DNA from: Alphaproteobacteria bacterium
GTDB lineage: Bacteria > Pseudomonadota > Alphaproteobacteria > ATCC43930 > CGMCC-115725
Direction: 5' to 3'
Assembly (NCBI GenBank): GCA_028866355.1
Contig: JAGWIH010000002.1
Span: 1-34,461 of the forward strand
Length of the DNA stretch: 34,461 nucleotides
Below the pieces are notes generated by a model. It was not told the origin of the DNA and did not search any database. It saw only the letters and a list, made by a program, of their open reading frames with translations. The position numbers were made by a program, and so were the translations under genes. Positions 18,733-26,613 of the stretch are shown here, piece by piece (the first letter of the stretch is position 1; every line of letters starts with the position of its first letter).

Positions 18733-20088
18733 ATGGTCGTCGAACTGAATTTTCTCCGGCGCATGGCTGTTCCGGCGGCATTCGCCGCGTTCGCTCTACT
18801 CCTCGCCGTACCGAGCGCGATGGCCTTGCCGAGCTATGCGCGGCAAACCGGACAACAATGCGCCGCTTGTCATAACGGATTTCCGGAGCTGACGCCCTAT
18901 GGCCGGCTTTTCAAACTGAACGGTTATGTCTTCGGCGGCGGCCAGTCGGACCTGCCGCCGCTCGCGGCGATGATCGTCGAAGATTATACGCACACGCAGG
19001 CCGGCCAATCGGGCGGCGCTGCGGCGCATTACGGACCTAACAACAATTTCTCGCTGAATACGGCCAGCCTCTTTTACGGCGGACGAATCCTCGGCGACTA
19101 TGGACTCGGCGCCTTCGCGCAGATCACCTACAACGATCCGTCACGCAGCTTCCATTGGGATAACACCGACGTTCGCTGGGCGCACGCGACCACGATTGAG
19201 GATCATGAGATCGTCTTCGGCGTCAGCGTCAACAACAACCCGTCGATGTCCGACGTGTGGAACACGACACCGGCGTGGCGCTATCCCTTTCAAAGCTCCA
19301 GCTTGGCGCCGACGCCGGCGAACAAGACGATTATCGAGGGCGCCTATTCGCAACAGGTGTTGGGCGCGAGCGCCTATGCGTTCTGGAACCGGCTGGTCTA
19401 TGCCGAGGCTGGCGCCTATCACACGCTGCCGCCGGATGCCATTTCCGCACTTGGCATCGCGGAGAGCGGCAGCGACTCGTTCAGCGGTTTGGCGCCATAC
19501 TGGCGCCTGGCGCTGCAACCGCAATGGGGGCCGAACGCGCTCGAGATCGGTACCTTCGGGATGGCCGCGAACATCAATCCGGGTCGCGTGACCGGCTTCG
19601 GCACGGACAACAAGACCGATCTCGGCTTCGACGCGCAGTATCAATATCTGACCGACGAGCACAGCATCTCGGCGCAGGCGTCCTGGATCAGTGAACACCA
19701 GCACTTGAACTCGACGTTCACCCAGGCCGGCTCGTCGTTCCTCAATGACCAGCTGCACAGCTTCAACGCCAAGACGACCTATTCCTACGAGCAGACTTAT
19801 TACGGCACGCTGGCCTACTCGCGGATCCAGGGTTCGGGCGATCCGACGCTCTATGCTTCGAGTGCGCCGACGGCCGGTAGCCCAAACAGCGACTGGTGGA
19901 CGGCCGAAGTCGCCTACATGCCGTTCAACCACGGCGGACCGAGTTTCTGGCCGTGGCTCAACATGAAGCTCGGCTTGCAGTATATTTGGTACACGAAGTT
20001 CAACGGCGCCTCGAGCAACTATGACGGCAACGGCCGCAACGCGAGCGACAACAACACGCTGTACGCGTACGTCTGGTTCGCGTTCTGA
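18733..20088 (+). CDS. Cyc2-like outer-membrane protein: N-terminal monoheme cytochrome c motif fused to beta-barrel porin
   Basis: ATG 18733 with GGGAGG upstream; signal peptide ending 'PSAMA'; 'LPSYARQTGQQCAACHNGFPELTPYGRLFKLNGYVF' (single CxxCH at 18859-18873); long alternating amphipathic segments; C-terminus '...LYAYVWFAF' with terminal Phe as in OMPs. Confidence 0.75.
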   Translation: MVVELNFLRRMAVPAAFAAFALLLAVPSAMALPSYARQTGQQCAACHNGFPELTPYGRLFKLNGYVFGGGQSDLPPLAAMIVEDYTHTQAGQSGGAAAHYGPNNNFSLNTASLFYGGRILGDYGLGAFAQITYNDPSRSFHWDNTDVRWAHATTIEDHEIVFGVSVNNNPSMSDVWNTTPAWRYPFQSSSLAPTPANKTIIEGAYSQQVLGASAYAFWNRLVYAEAGAYHTLPPDAISALGIAESGSDSFSGLAPYWRLALQPQWGPNALEIGTFGMAANINPGRVTGFGTDNKTDLGFDAQYQYLTDEHSISAQASWISEHQHLNSTFTQAGSSFLNDQLHSFNAKTTYSYEQTYYGTLAYSRIQGSGDPTLYASSAPTAGSPNSDWWTAEVAYMPFNHGGPSFWPWLNMKLGLQYIWYTKFNGASSNYDGNGRNASDNNTLYAYVWFAF

Positions 20089-20102
20089 GGGGAGAGGACG
20101 CA

Positions 20103-20765
20103 ATGCCGAGAGCATCGGATCAAATCAGCGCGATGCGCGCCGGGCTTCGCTGGACCCTGACACTTTCACTCGCGCTGGCGCTCGCTGCCTGCGATACCGG
20201 TAAGCCAGGCGCGCCGCCGACACCGGCTCAAGAGCAATCCGTCGTCGACGGCACCGTGCACGTCTGCACCTCGTGTCACGGTTTCCACGGAAGGAGCACG
20301 GCGCCCACTTTCCCGAATCTCGCGGGCCAGCAGCGCGATTATATCGTCGCGCAGCTCAAGGCGTTCCGCGATCACACACGCGCCGACCCGCATGCACATA
20401 CCTACATGTGGGGCATGGCGGCAACGTTGAGCGATGCGACCATCGCGGGCGTCGCACAATTCTTTTCGTCTCAGGAGGCGGCACCGGGCACACCGGGCGA
20501 TCCGACGCTCGTCGCCGAGGGCCAGCAAATCTATAAGCACGGTATTCCGGACCGCCAGGTGCCGGCCTGCCAGACGTGCCACGGCGCCAACGGCCAAGGT
20601 AATGCGATCATCCCGCGCCTCGCCGGCCAGCATCCCGGTTATATCGCGGACCAGTTGCAAAACTTCGCATCCGGTGGACGCGCCAACCCTATCATGCACC
20701 GCAACGCGAAAAACCTAACGCAACAGGAAACTTTGCAAATCGCAGCATACGTCGGGTCGCTTTAG
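20103..20765 (+). CDS. Diheme c-type cytochrome lipoprotein (c4-like)
   Basis: 'LSLALALAACDTGK' lipobox; two CxxCH motifs (CTSCH, CQTCH) each followed by 'NLAGQQRDYIVAQLKAF' / 'RLAGQHPGYIADQLQNF' repeats. Confidence 0.9.
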   Translation: MPRASDQISAMRAGLRWTLTLSLALALAACDTGKPGAPPTPAQEQSVVDGTVHVCTSCHGFHGRSTAPTFPNLAGQQRDYIVAQLKAFRDHTRADPHAHTYMWGMAATLSDATIAGVAQFFSSQEAAPGTPGDPTLVAEGQQIYKHGIPDRQVPACQTCHGANGQGNAIIPRLAGQHPGYIADQLQNFASGGRANPIMHRNAKNLTQQETLQIAAYVGSL

Positions 20766-20814
20766 TCATCGCGACGGTGGCCCGAGAATCTGGTATCAAC
20801 ATAGGAGGACAAGA

Positions 20815-21081
20815 ATGATTTCACGTCGGGAATGCATCGGCTGCGGTTTAGCGGTGCTCGGAACGCTCGGGCTGGCGCGCGGCGCGGTGGCGCAAGCCGC
20901 CCCCAAGGTCCCGCAGAAGGACGCGCAATATCAGGATACGCCCAAGAACGGCCAGAAATGCGACGCGTGCCAGTACTACATCGCAGGCGCTCAGCCGAAT
21001 GCGGCCGGCACGTGCCAGCTTGTCGACGGCAGCATTAGCCCCAACGGCTGGTGCGCCCTCTTCGCCAAGAAATCCAGCTAA
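20815..21081 (+). CDS. High-potential iron-sulfur protein (HiPIP) with Tat signal
   Basis: 'SRRECIG' twin-arginine motif; mature part 'AQYQDTPKNGQKCDACQYYIAGAQPNAAGTCQLVDGSISPNGWCALFAKK' with the C-x2-C...C...C HiPIP pattern and 'ISPNGWC'. Confidence 0.92.
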   Translation: MISRRECIGCGLAVLGTLGLARGAVAQAAPKVPQKDAQYQDTPKNGQKCDACQYYIAGAQPNAAGTCQLVDGSISPNGWCALFAKKSS

Positions 21082-21288
21082 AGGATCGGTGTGCGGCGAG
21101 CCGCTGGCGTACCACAGCGGCCGTTTGAACGCGCGAATATGTCGGCAACCCCGGCCGTTCACCGCGCGCCGCCGCTGTCGTAAGATAGGACCCCCGGGAC
21201 GATCCGTCGCGGAACGGCTCGAATCGCATGCGGCGTTCGCGGCCGGACATGCGATGCTCGACGGTCACCTGCATAAGACCTAGTGGTG

Positions 21289-22800
21289 ATGACGTTGAAA
21301 TCGAAAGAGCCAATCGCTGGACGCAAGCCGTCCGATGATGCCTATCGCCTGCTGTTCGAGGCGGCGGCAATCGGCATCAACTGGAGCGAGCCCGACGGAC
21401 GATTGATCGAGGCCAATCAACATTTCTGCGCGCTGGTCGGCTACGAGCACGATGAATTGATGTCGCGGCGCGTTGAAGATATCACCCATCCAGATGACGT
21501 GGCTGAAGACCGGCGACAAATTGCGCGACTGCTGTCTGGCGCGTGTAGCAGCTACATCGTTGAGAAACGTTACGTCCGCAAAGACGGGACGGTGATTCCG
21601 GCTCGAACAACCTCTTCGCTAATGCGCGGGCGCAGTCCGCGCCGCATCGCTGTCGTCGAAGATCTGCGCCCGCAACTGAAGGCGATGAACGCGCAGCGCG
21701 AAAGCGCTGCACGCCTCAAAAGCATCCTCGACGCGGTGCCCGATGCCATGATTGTCATCGACGAGCGCGGGGCCATCGAAACATTCAGCCCGTCTGCCGA
21801 GGCGATGTTCGGATTTTCCGCCGCTGAGGTCGTGGGGCAGAACGTCAACATCCTGATGCCCTCGCCCTATCGCGAACAACATGATGGATATCTGGAGCGC
21901 TATCGAAAAACCGGCGAGCGGCACATCATTGGCATCGGTCGCGTCGTCACGGGCCAGCGCAAGGACGGCACGACGTTTCCGATGGAGTTGTCGGTCGGCG
22001 AGGCGATTGCCGGTGATGCACGGCGCTTCACCGGATTCGTTAGGGATCTGACCGAACGTGAACGATCCGAGCGTCGTATCGACCAGCTTCAGGCCGAGCT
22101 CATGCATGTCGCGCGGCTTGGAGAGCTTGGGCAGATGGGCGCTGCATTGGCGCACGAACTCAATCAGCCGCTGGCCGCGATCGTCAATTATCTCCTGGCG
22201 GCGCGGCGGTTACTCCAATCCGTGCCCGAGGCGCCGGCGCGCATCGGCGAGGCCATGGAAAAGGCGGCGGCCCAAGCCGATCGCGCCGGACAGGTGATTC
22301 GCCGCCTGCGCGAGTTTGTCGCCCGGGGCGAGACCGAGCGCCGCGAAGAAAACGTCAACGCACTGATCGAGGAAGCGGCCGCTTTGGCATTGGTCGGCGC
22401 CAAAAGCGCCGGCGTCACGACGCGGCTCATGTTGCGGCCGGACCTACCGCTCGTTTTGGTCGACAAGGTGCAGATCCAGCAGGTTTTGCTCAATCTGATT
22501 CGCAATGCACTCGAGGCGATGGATTCGAGCGACGAGCGCGTTTTAACCGTCGAAGCTGCGGCCGCCGACGGAATGGTGACCGTGACGGTCGCCGATACGG
22601 GGCCGGGCCTGTCGGCCGAGGTCGCGCAGAATCTGTTCCAGCCCTTCGTCACCACCAAGGCTCGCGGCATGGGCGTCGGCCTGTCAATCTGCCGGTCGAT
22701 TATCGAAGCGCATGGCGGTCGCATCTGGGCATCGCCGCGCACCGGCGGCGGCACGAATTTCGCCTTCACCGTACCGTTCGAGTTGCGAGGGCAGCCATGA
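21289..22800 (+). CDS. fixL: FixL-type oxygen-sensing PAS histidine kinase
   Basis: Two PAS regions; second has 'GQNVNILMPSPYREQHDGYLERYRKTGERHIIGIGRVVTGQRKDGTTFPMELSVGE', resembling the FixL heme-PAS; H-box 'ALAHELNQPLAAIVNYLLAARR'; HATPase C-terminus. ORF-track start 21283 is GTG; ATG at 21289. Confidence 0.92.
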   Translation: MTLKSKEPIAGRKPSDDAYRLLFEAAAIGINWSEPDGRLIEANQHFCALVGYEHDELMSRRVEDITHPDDVAEDRRQIARLLSGACSSYIVEKRYVRKDGTVIPARTTSSLMRGRSPRRIAVVEDLRPQLKAMNAQRESAARLKSILDAVPDAMIVIDERGAIETFSPSAEAMFGFSAAEVVGQNVNILMPSPYREQHDGYLERYRKTGERHIIGIGRVVTGQRKDGTTFPMELSVGEAIAGDARRFTGFVRDLTERERSERRIDQLQAELMHVARLGELGQMGAALAHELNQPLAAIVNYLLAARRLLQSVPEAPARIGEAMEKAAAQADRAGQVIRRLREFVARGETERREENVNALIEEAAALALVGAKSAGVTTRLMLRPDLPLVLVDKVQIQQVLLNLIRNALEAMDSSDERVLTVEAAAADGMVTVTVADTGPGLSAEVAQNLFQPFVTTKARGMGVGLSICRSIIEAHGGRIWASPRTGGGTNFAFTVPFELRGQP

Positions 22801-23405
22801 CCGACGATGCGACAATCTTCATCCTCGACGACGACGATGCGGTGCGCGATTCGCTCACGATGTTGGTCGAAAGCGCAGGCTACAAGGCCGAGGCGTTCGC
22901 CGCGTGCCGGGCGTTTCTCGCCCGGCCGCCACTTCCACCGCATGCGTGCCTGCTGCTTGATATTCACATGCCGGAAATGAGCGGACTACAGCTGCAAGAC
23001 GAGATGGCGCGGCGCGGCCTTAAGCTGCCGGTGATCGTGATGACCGGGCAAGCCGACGTGCCGGTTGCCGTGCGCGCGATGAAGGCCGGCGCGCGCGATT
23101 TCATCGAAAAGCCGTTTTCCGATGAAGTCATCCTCGACAGCATCCGCAATGCCCTGGCGCCGGCCGCAACACCGTCTGGTGATCCGGCCGTCGCGAAGCG
23201 CATCGCTGAACTGACGCCGCGTGAACATGACGTGATGTTGCAGATGGTCGCGGGCAATCCGAACAAGGTCACCGCCTATAATCTCGGCATCAGCCCGCGC
23301 ACGGTCGAAATCCACCGGGCGCGCGTAATGGAAAAGATGGCGGCACGCAGCCTGTCCGAGCTCGTGCGGATGGTGCTCGCTGCCGGCGTCGATCCGGCGA
23401 AATAG
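22797..23405 (+). CDS. fixJ: FixJ-type response regulator (receiver + LuxR HTH)
   Basis: 'TIFILDDDDAVRDSLTMLVESAGYKAEAF', 'LLLDIHMPEMSGLQLQ', 'MTGQADVPVAVRAMKAGARDFIEKPF', HTH 'LTPREHDVMLQMVAGNPNKVTAYNLGISPRTVEIHRARVMEKM'; ATGA overlap with fixL. Confidence 0.94.
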   Translation: MTDDATIFILDDDDAVRDSLTMLVESAGYKAEAFAACRAFLARPPLPPHACLLLDIHMPEMSGLQLQDEMARRGLKLPVIVMTGQADVPVAVRAMKAGARDFIEKPFSDEVILDSIRNALAPAATPSGDPAVAKRIAELTPREHDVMLQMVAGNPNKVTAYNLGISPRTVEIHRARVMEKMAARSLSELVRMVLAAGVDPAK

Positions 23406-23407
23406 CG

Positions 23408-23797
23408 TCAGGCAGGCTGGCGCGCGCTCAGGCCTGGTGCTGGCGTGACGCGCACGATCCGGAATGTGTGTTCAGTGCCGCCCGGTTCGCGGATCGTCAC
23501 GTACTCATCCTCGCGATAGAGATGGTGCGTAAAATGCACGATTGCTTCGTCGTCGTCCGTGCCGGGCGCGTAGGAAAACGCCCACTTGCCGTCGAGATGA
23601 ACCAACTCACCGACGAAATCGCCTTCGCCTTCCCAAAAGCGATGCACGGTGCATAGCTCGGGCGCCATGCCGTAGGCGTGGCGGTCGAGCCGCCCATCCG
23701 GCAGGAGCGGCAAGACGAATTCGTAACCATGACGATGGCTGCCTTGCGGAAAACCCGGCCCACGCGCGAGTTCAAGACGGACACGCATCCACGCCAT
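23408..23797 (-). CDS. Hypothetical protein (129 aa), last gene of DoxX-like/USP operon
   Basis: MAWMRVRLELARGPGFPQGSHRHGYEFVLPLLPDGRLDRHAYG...; ATG 23797, 8 nt after the USP stop. No family recognised. Confidence 0.7.
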   Translation of the reverse strand: MAWMRVRLELARGPGFPQGSHRHGYEFVLPLLPDGRLDRHAYGMAPELCTVHRFWEGEGDFVGELVHLDGKWAFSYAPGTDDDEAIVHFTHHLYREDEYVTIREPGGTEHTFRIVRVTPAPGLSARQPA

Positions 23798-23805
23798 GGC
23801 TGGCC

Positions 23806-24660
23806 TCAGTGCGCGAGCAACACGGGCAGCAGGCTGCTGCCGACGATCTGGCGCGTGGCGCCGCCGAACAGCACCTCGCGCCATGGCGCGTGGCCATAAC
23901 CGCCCATGACCAACAGGTCGGCGTCTTCCTCGCGCGCATTGGCAAGCAGCAGGTCGCCAGCACCCACGCCGGCAACCGGCTGAACCTGCCGATGGGTTGC
24001 CGCGATGCCATGCCACGCCAGATATTCGACAGCCGCGTCGCCGGACGACGCGCCGTTCACCTTGCCCACGGTAATCACGACAACGCGTCGGGCGCACAAC
24101 AACAATGTCAGCGCGCCGGCGAGTGCGTGGACCGCCGAAACCGAACCGTCCCAGCCGATCGCGATCGTCTCGCCGATCGAAGCGGGCGATTTGGCGGGCG
24201 CCAGCAAGACAGGCCGCCCAGAACGCATCAGGGTTTGCTCGACCGCGTCGGTGTGCGGCTGATCGACGATGCGCTCGGATCGGCCAAGCACAACGAGGTC
24301 GAAGAATCGGCCGCGGTTGGCGACGGCGGTAGGGGCGTAGCCCGTCTCTTGGCGCCAACTGGCGGAGGGCGCGTTCCGGCTCGACCCCGCGCCGACCGGC
24401 AGCCGATTGCGGGTCGCGGCCCGCTCGAATTCCGCCTTGGCCTTGGCCGCAACTTGCGCGCCGTCCTCAACCAGCCGGTCGATGAGATCGCCGGTCATCG
24501 GCACATCGAAACCCGCGGCGACGATGAATTGCCGCGGATCGGGCGTGACGTGAAATCCCTCGATATGCGCATCGAACCGCTTGGCGAGACGGCAGGCGAT
24601 TTCGACGGCGCCGCCACTTGCCGTGCCGCCGCTGGCGGCTGCGAGAATGGTGGTGGACAT
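23806..24660 (-). CDS. Universal stress protein (UspA family)
   Basis: 'MSTTILAAASGGTASGGAVEIACRLAKRFDAHIEGFHV' and C-terminal 'DLLVMGGYGHAPWREVLFGGATRQIV' nucleotide-binding loop. Confidence 0.9.
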   Translation of the reverse strand: MSTTILAAASGGTASGGAVEIACRLAKRFDAHIEGFHVTPDPRQFIVAAGFDVPMTGDLIDRLVEDGAQVAAKAKAEFERAATRNRLPVGAGSSRNAPSASWRQETGYAPTAVANRGRFFDLVVLGRSERIVDQPHTDAVEQTLMRSGRPVLLAPAKSPASIGETIAIGWDGSVSAVHALAGALTLLLCARRVVVITVGKVNGASSGDAAVEYLAWHGIAATHRQVQPVAGVGAGDLLLANAREEDADLLVMGGYGHAPWREVLFGGATRQIVGSSLLPVLLAH

Positions 24661-24678
24661 GCCGCTTCCTCTACCTGC

Positions 24679-24774
24679 TCAGGGGTTGCGCCAGGATTGC
24701 CATGCCAGCGCCGCAGTGAATGCGAGCGTGGCCGCGACAATCAGCACGAGATAGGCGATTTCACCGGTCGACAT
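24679..24774 (-). CDS. Putative 31-aa single-TM small protein
   Basis: Read from the sequence: MSTGEIAYLVLIVAATLAFTAALAWQSWRNP*; lies in the 121-nt gap between the DoxX-like and USP genes, same strand; hydrophobic core with WRNP tail. Below the ORF-track cutoff. Confidence 0.55.
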   Translation of the reverse strand: MSTGEIAYLVLIVAATLAFTAALAWQSWRNP

Positions 24775-24781
24775 GGCGACT

Positions 24782-25264
24782 TCACCCAACCAGCGGCCGC
24801 AGCGCCGGATGGCGCTCGACCACATGAAGATTCTCGAGTAGGCCATCGAGCCCCAAGACGTGGCCCGCGTTGTGGGCCATCAGGTAGACGATGACCGTCG
24901 CGTAGACGAGATGGAAGTCGACAAAGAGATTGAGATGATTCTCGATGAACGGCCAATCCATGTGCGCGAAATGGTACGTAAGCATCAACAGAATGCCGAA
25001 CGGGCCGCTGACGCGCACCAGGAGGCCCGAGACCAGAGACAGGCCGATCAGCAGGTGCCCCCACTTCATCAGGAAATTGGTGAATGGCAGAACCGCGGGC
25101 GCGGCAAACGTCGCGAAGAAATCGTGGAAGGTCACGACGTGATTGAGAAAGCCTGCCGCGCTGTAATTTTCCCAAATCTGCCACGTACCGGCATAGAGAA
25201 AAGTCCAGCCGACGAGAATGCGTAGGGCGACAGTGACGCCTTTATCGAGTGTGGCGGTATTCAT
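24782..25264 (-). CDS. DoxX/DoxD-like integral membrane protein
   Basis: 'ALRILVGWTFLYAGTWQIWENYSAAGFLNHV...LPFTNFLMKWGHLLIGLSLVSGLLVRVSGPFGILLMLTYHFAHMDWP' multi-TM DoxX-like pattern. Confidence 0.75.
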   Translation of the reverse strand: MNTATLDKGVTVALRILVGWTFLYAGTWQIWENYSAAGFLNHVVTFHDFFATFAAPAVLPFTNFLMKWGHLLIGLSLVSGLLVRVSGPFGILLMLTYHFAHMDWPFIENHLNLFVDFHLVYATVIVYLMAHNAGHVLGLDGLLENLHVVERHPALRPLVG

Positions 25265-25320
25265 GATGGGCTCCTTTAAAAAGCCTCGTTGCTAGTCTGA
25301 GCGAACCGGGCAGCCGGGCA

Positions 25321-25334
25321 TTGACCTACGTCAA
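25321..25334. promoter_or_regulatory. Candidate FNR/FixK box upstream of DoxX-like/USP operon
   Basis: TTGACCTACGTCAA, both 5-bp arms perfect; 57 nt upstream of ATG 25264; overlaps the stop codon (25331-25333) of the receiver gene. Confidence 0.72.
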
Positions 25335-25711
25335 GCCGCCAGCGCATTTTCGATCGCGGCCAGCAACGGCGCTTCGCCAACGGGCTTTTCGAGGAAGGCG
25401 GCAACGCCGAGCGCATGAGCGCGCGCGCTGATGGTCGGATCGGCGCCGCCGGTGATGAGGATCACGGGCATATGCAGCGCGGCGCCCTTCGGTGATGCCA
25501 GGAACTCGAGGCCGCTCGTGCCGGGGAGGTGATGGTCGAGAATGAGACACGCGTTGGCACGCGCTCGATATGCGCGTGTGAATTCGGCCGTCGACGCGAA
25601 CGCCGACACATCGAATCCATGCGATTCAAGCAGGAAGGTGAGCGAGTCGCGGACCGCGTCGTCGTCGTCGACCAGATAGATCATCGGTTTGTCTTTCACG
25701 GCAAATACCAT
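25331..25711 (-). CDS. Stand-alone receiver-domain protein, FixJ-receiver-like
   Basis: 'MIYLVDDDDAVRDSLTFLLESHGFDVSAF...ACLILDHHLPGTSGLEFL...VILITGG...AFLEKPVGEAPLLAAIENALAA'; ends right after the receiver fold, no HTH. Confidence 0.9.
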   Translation of the reverse strand: MVFAVKDKPMIYLVDDDDAVRDSLTFLLESHGFDVSAFASTAEFTRAYRARANACLILDHHLPGTSGLEFLASPKGAALHMPVILITGGADPTISARAHALGVAAFLEKPVGEAPLLAAIENALAA

Positions 25712-25722
25712 CTTCGCCGTAT

Positions 25723-26475
25723 TCAGTCGTCTTCGTCGGCGGCGCCATCGGCCAGTTCCGCAAGCGCATCGCGATCGAGGATGTAGACCTTGCTCGATCC
25801 GTTTATGGCGATGCAGCCGCTGCCTTTGAGAACGGTGAAGACCCGGCTCACCGTTTCGGTCGTCAGGCCGAGAAAATCTGCGATATCGGTTCGCGTCATC
25901 GGCAGGTCGATCGAATCGTCGTCGTTGGGTTGCCGCCGGAACAACGACAGCAGGAACGAGGCGACGCGCTCGTGCGCCGTCTTGCGGCCAAGCAGCACCA
26001 TTTGGTCCTGGGCCGCTGTAAGGTCGCGGGTGATCGCATCAAGGAACTGGCGCTCGACGCCCGGAAATTCGGCAAAAGCGTGCTCAAGCTGCCGTCGCGA
26101 ACAGCGGCAGACGGTGACCGACGAAACCGCTTCGGCGCTGGCCGTGTATCTATCATTGGGTGCGAAGCCGAACATATCGCCTGGAACCAAGAAGCCGACA
26201 ATCTGCCGCCGGCCATCAGCGAGCAGTTTGAACAGCTTCACGACCCCGGCGACGACGGTGAAGACGTTCAGCGCCGGCTCGCCCTCGTCGACAAAGGCGG
26301 TGCCCGCCGCGATCGTCTGCGACGTCCGCGTCATCGCATAGCGTTCGAGCTCGCTGGTGCGGACCGTAGCGCATGCGTCGTGTCGTCCCGGGCAGGCTTC
26401 GCAGCGGTTGGCCCGTGTCGCCGGCAGAATGACTGTGGCGGGGATGCTTTGGCGAACGGCGGCAGCAAGCGGCAT
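25723..26475 (-). CDS. Crp/Fnr family regulator, FnrN/FixK-type with N-terminal cysteine cluster
   Basis: 'RCEACPGRHDACATV' (C-x2-C-x6-C) plus an internal Cys pair 'VTVCRCSRRQLEHAF'; cNMP-like fold; HTH 'MTRTDIADFLGLTTETVSRVFTVLKGSGCI'. ATG 26475 preferred (26511 is TTG). Confidence 0.92.
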   Translation of the reverse strand: MPLAAAVRQSIPATVILPATRANRCEACPGRHDACATVRTSELERYAMTRTSQTIAAGTAFVDEGEPALNVFTVVAGVVKLFKLLADGRRQIVGFLVPGDMFGFAPNDRYTASAEAVSSVTVCRCSRRQLEHAFAEFPGVERQFLDAITRDLTAAQDQMVLLGRKTAHERVASFLLSLFRRQPNDDDSIDLPMTRTDIADFLGLTTETVSRVFTVLKGSGCIAINGSSKVYILDRDALAELADGAADEDD

Positions 26476-26562
26476 CGGCGTCTCCCAGACTATGGACGGC
26501 ACGCGGTGCAATCCTTCGGTCGCAGAGATACCTGGGTCGGTCCGAACGCGAAATTCGGTGAT

Positions 26563-26584
26563 ATACGTAAGGGATTCTACGTAG
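26563..26584. promoter_or_regulatory. Candidate FixJ-binding element upstream of the Fnr-type gene
   Basis: Minus-strand reading CTACGTAGAATCCCTTACGTAT: two TACGTA hexamers 8 nt apart; resembles FixJ~P sites of fixK promoters (GTAMGTAG-like core). About 88 nt upstream of ATG 26475. Confidence 0.6.
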
Positions 26585-26613
26585 CCCGCGGCGCAACGCC
26601 GCCGTATTCCGGC

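Noticed and set aside
23408-24358. 316-aa version of the hypothetical ORF
   Set aside because: N-terminal part is an Arg-rich shadow of the USP gene; ATG 23797 just downstream of the USP stop is more plausible.
24973-24983. GTACGTAAG motif resembling a FixJ half-site
   Set aside because: Lies within the DoxX-like coding region, single half, no suitable downstream gene.
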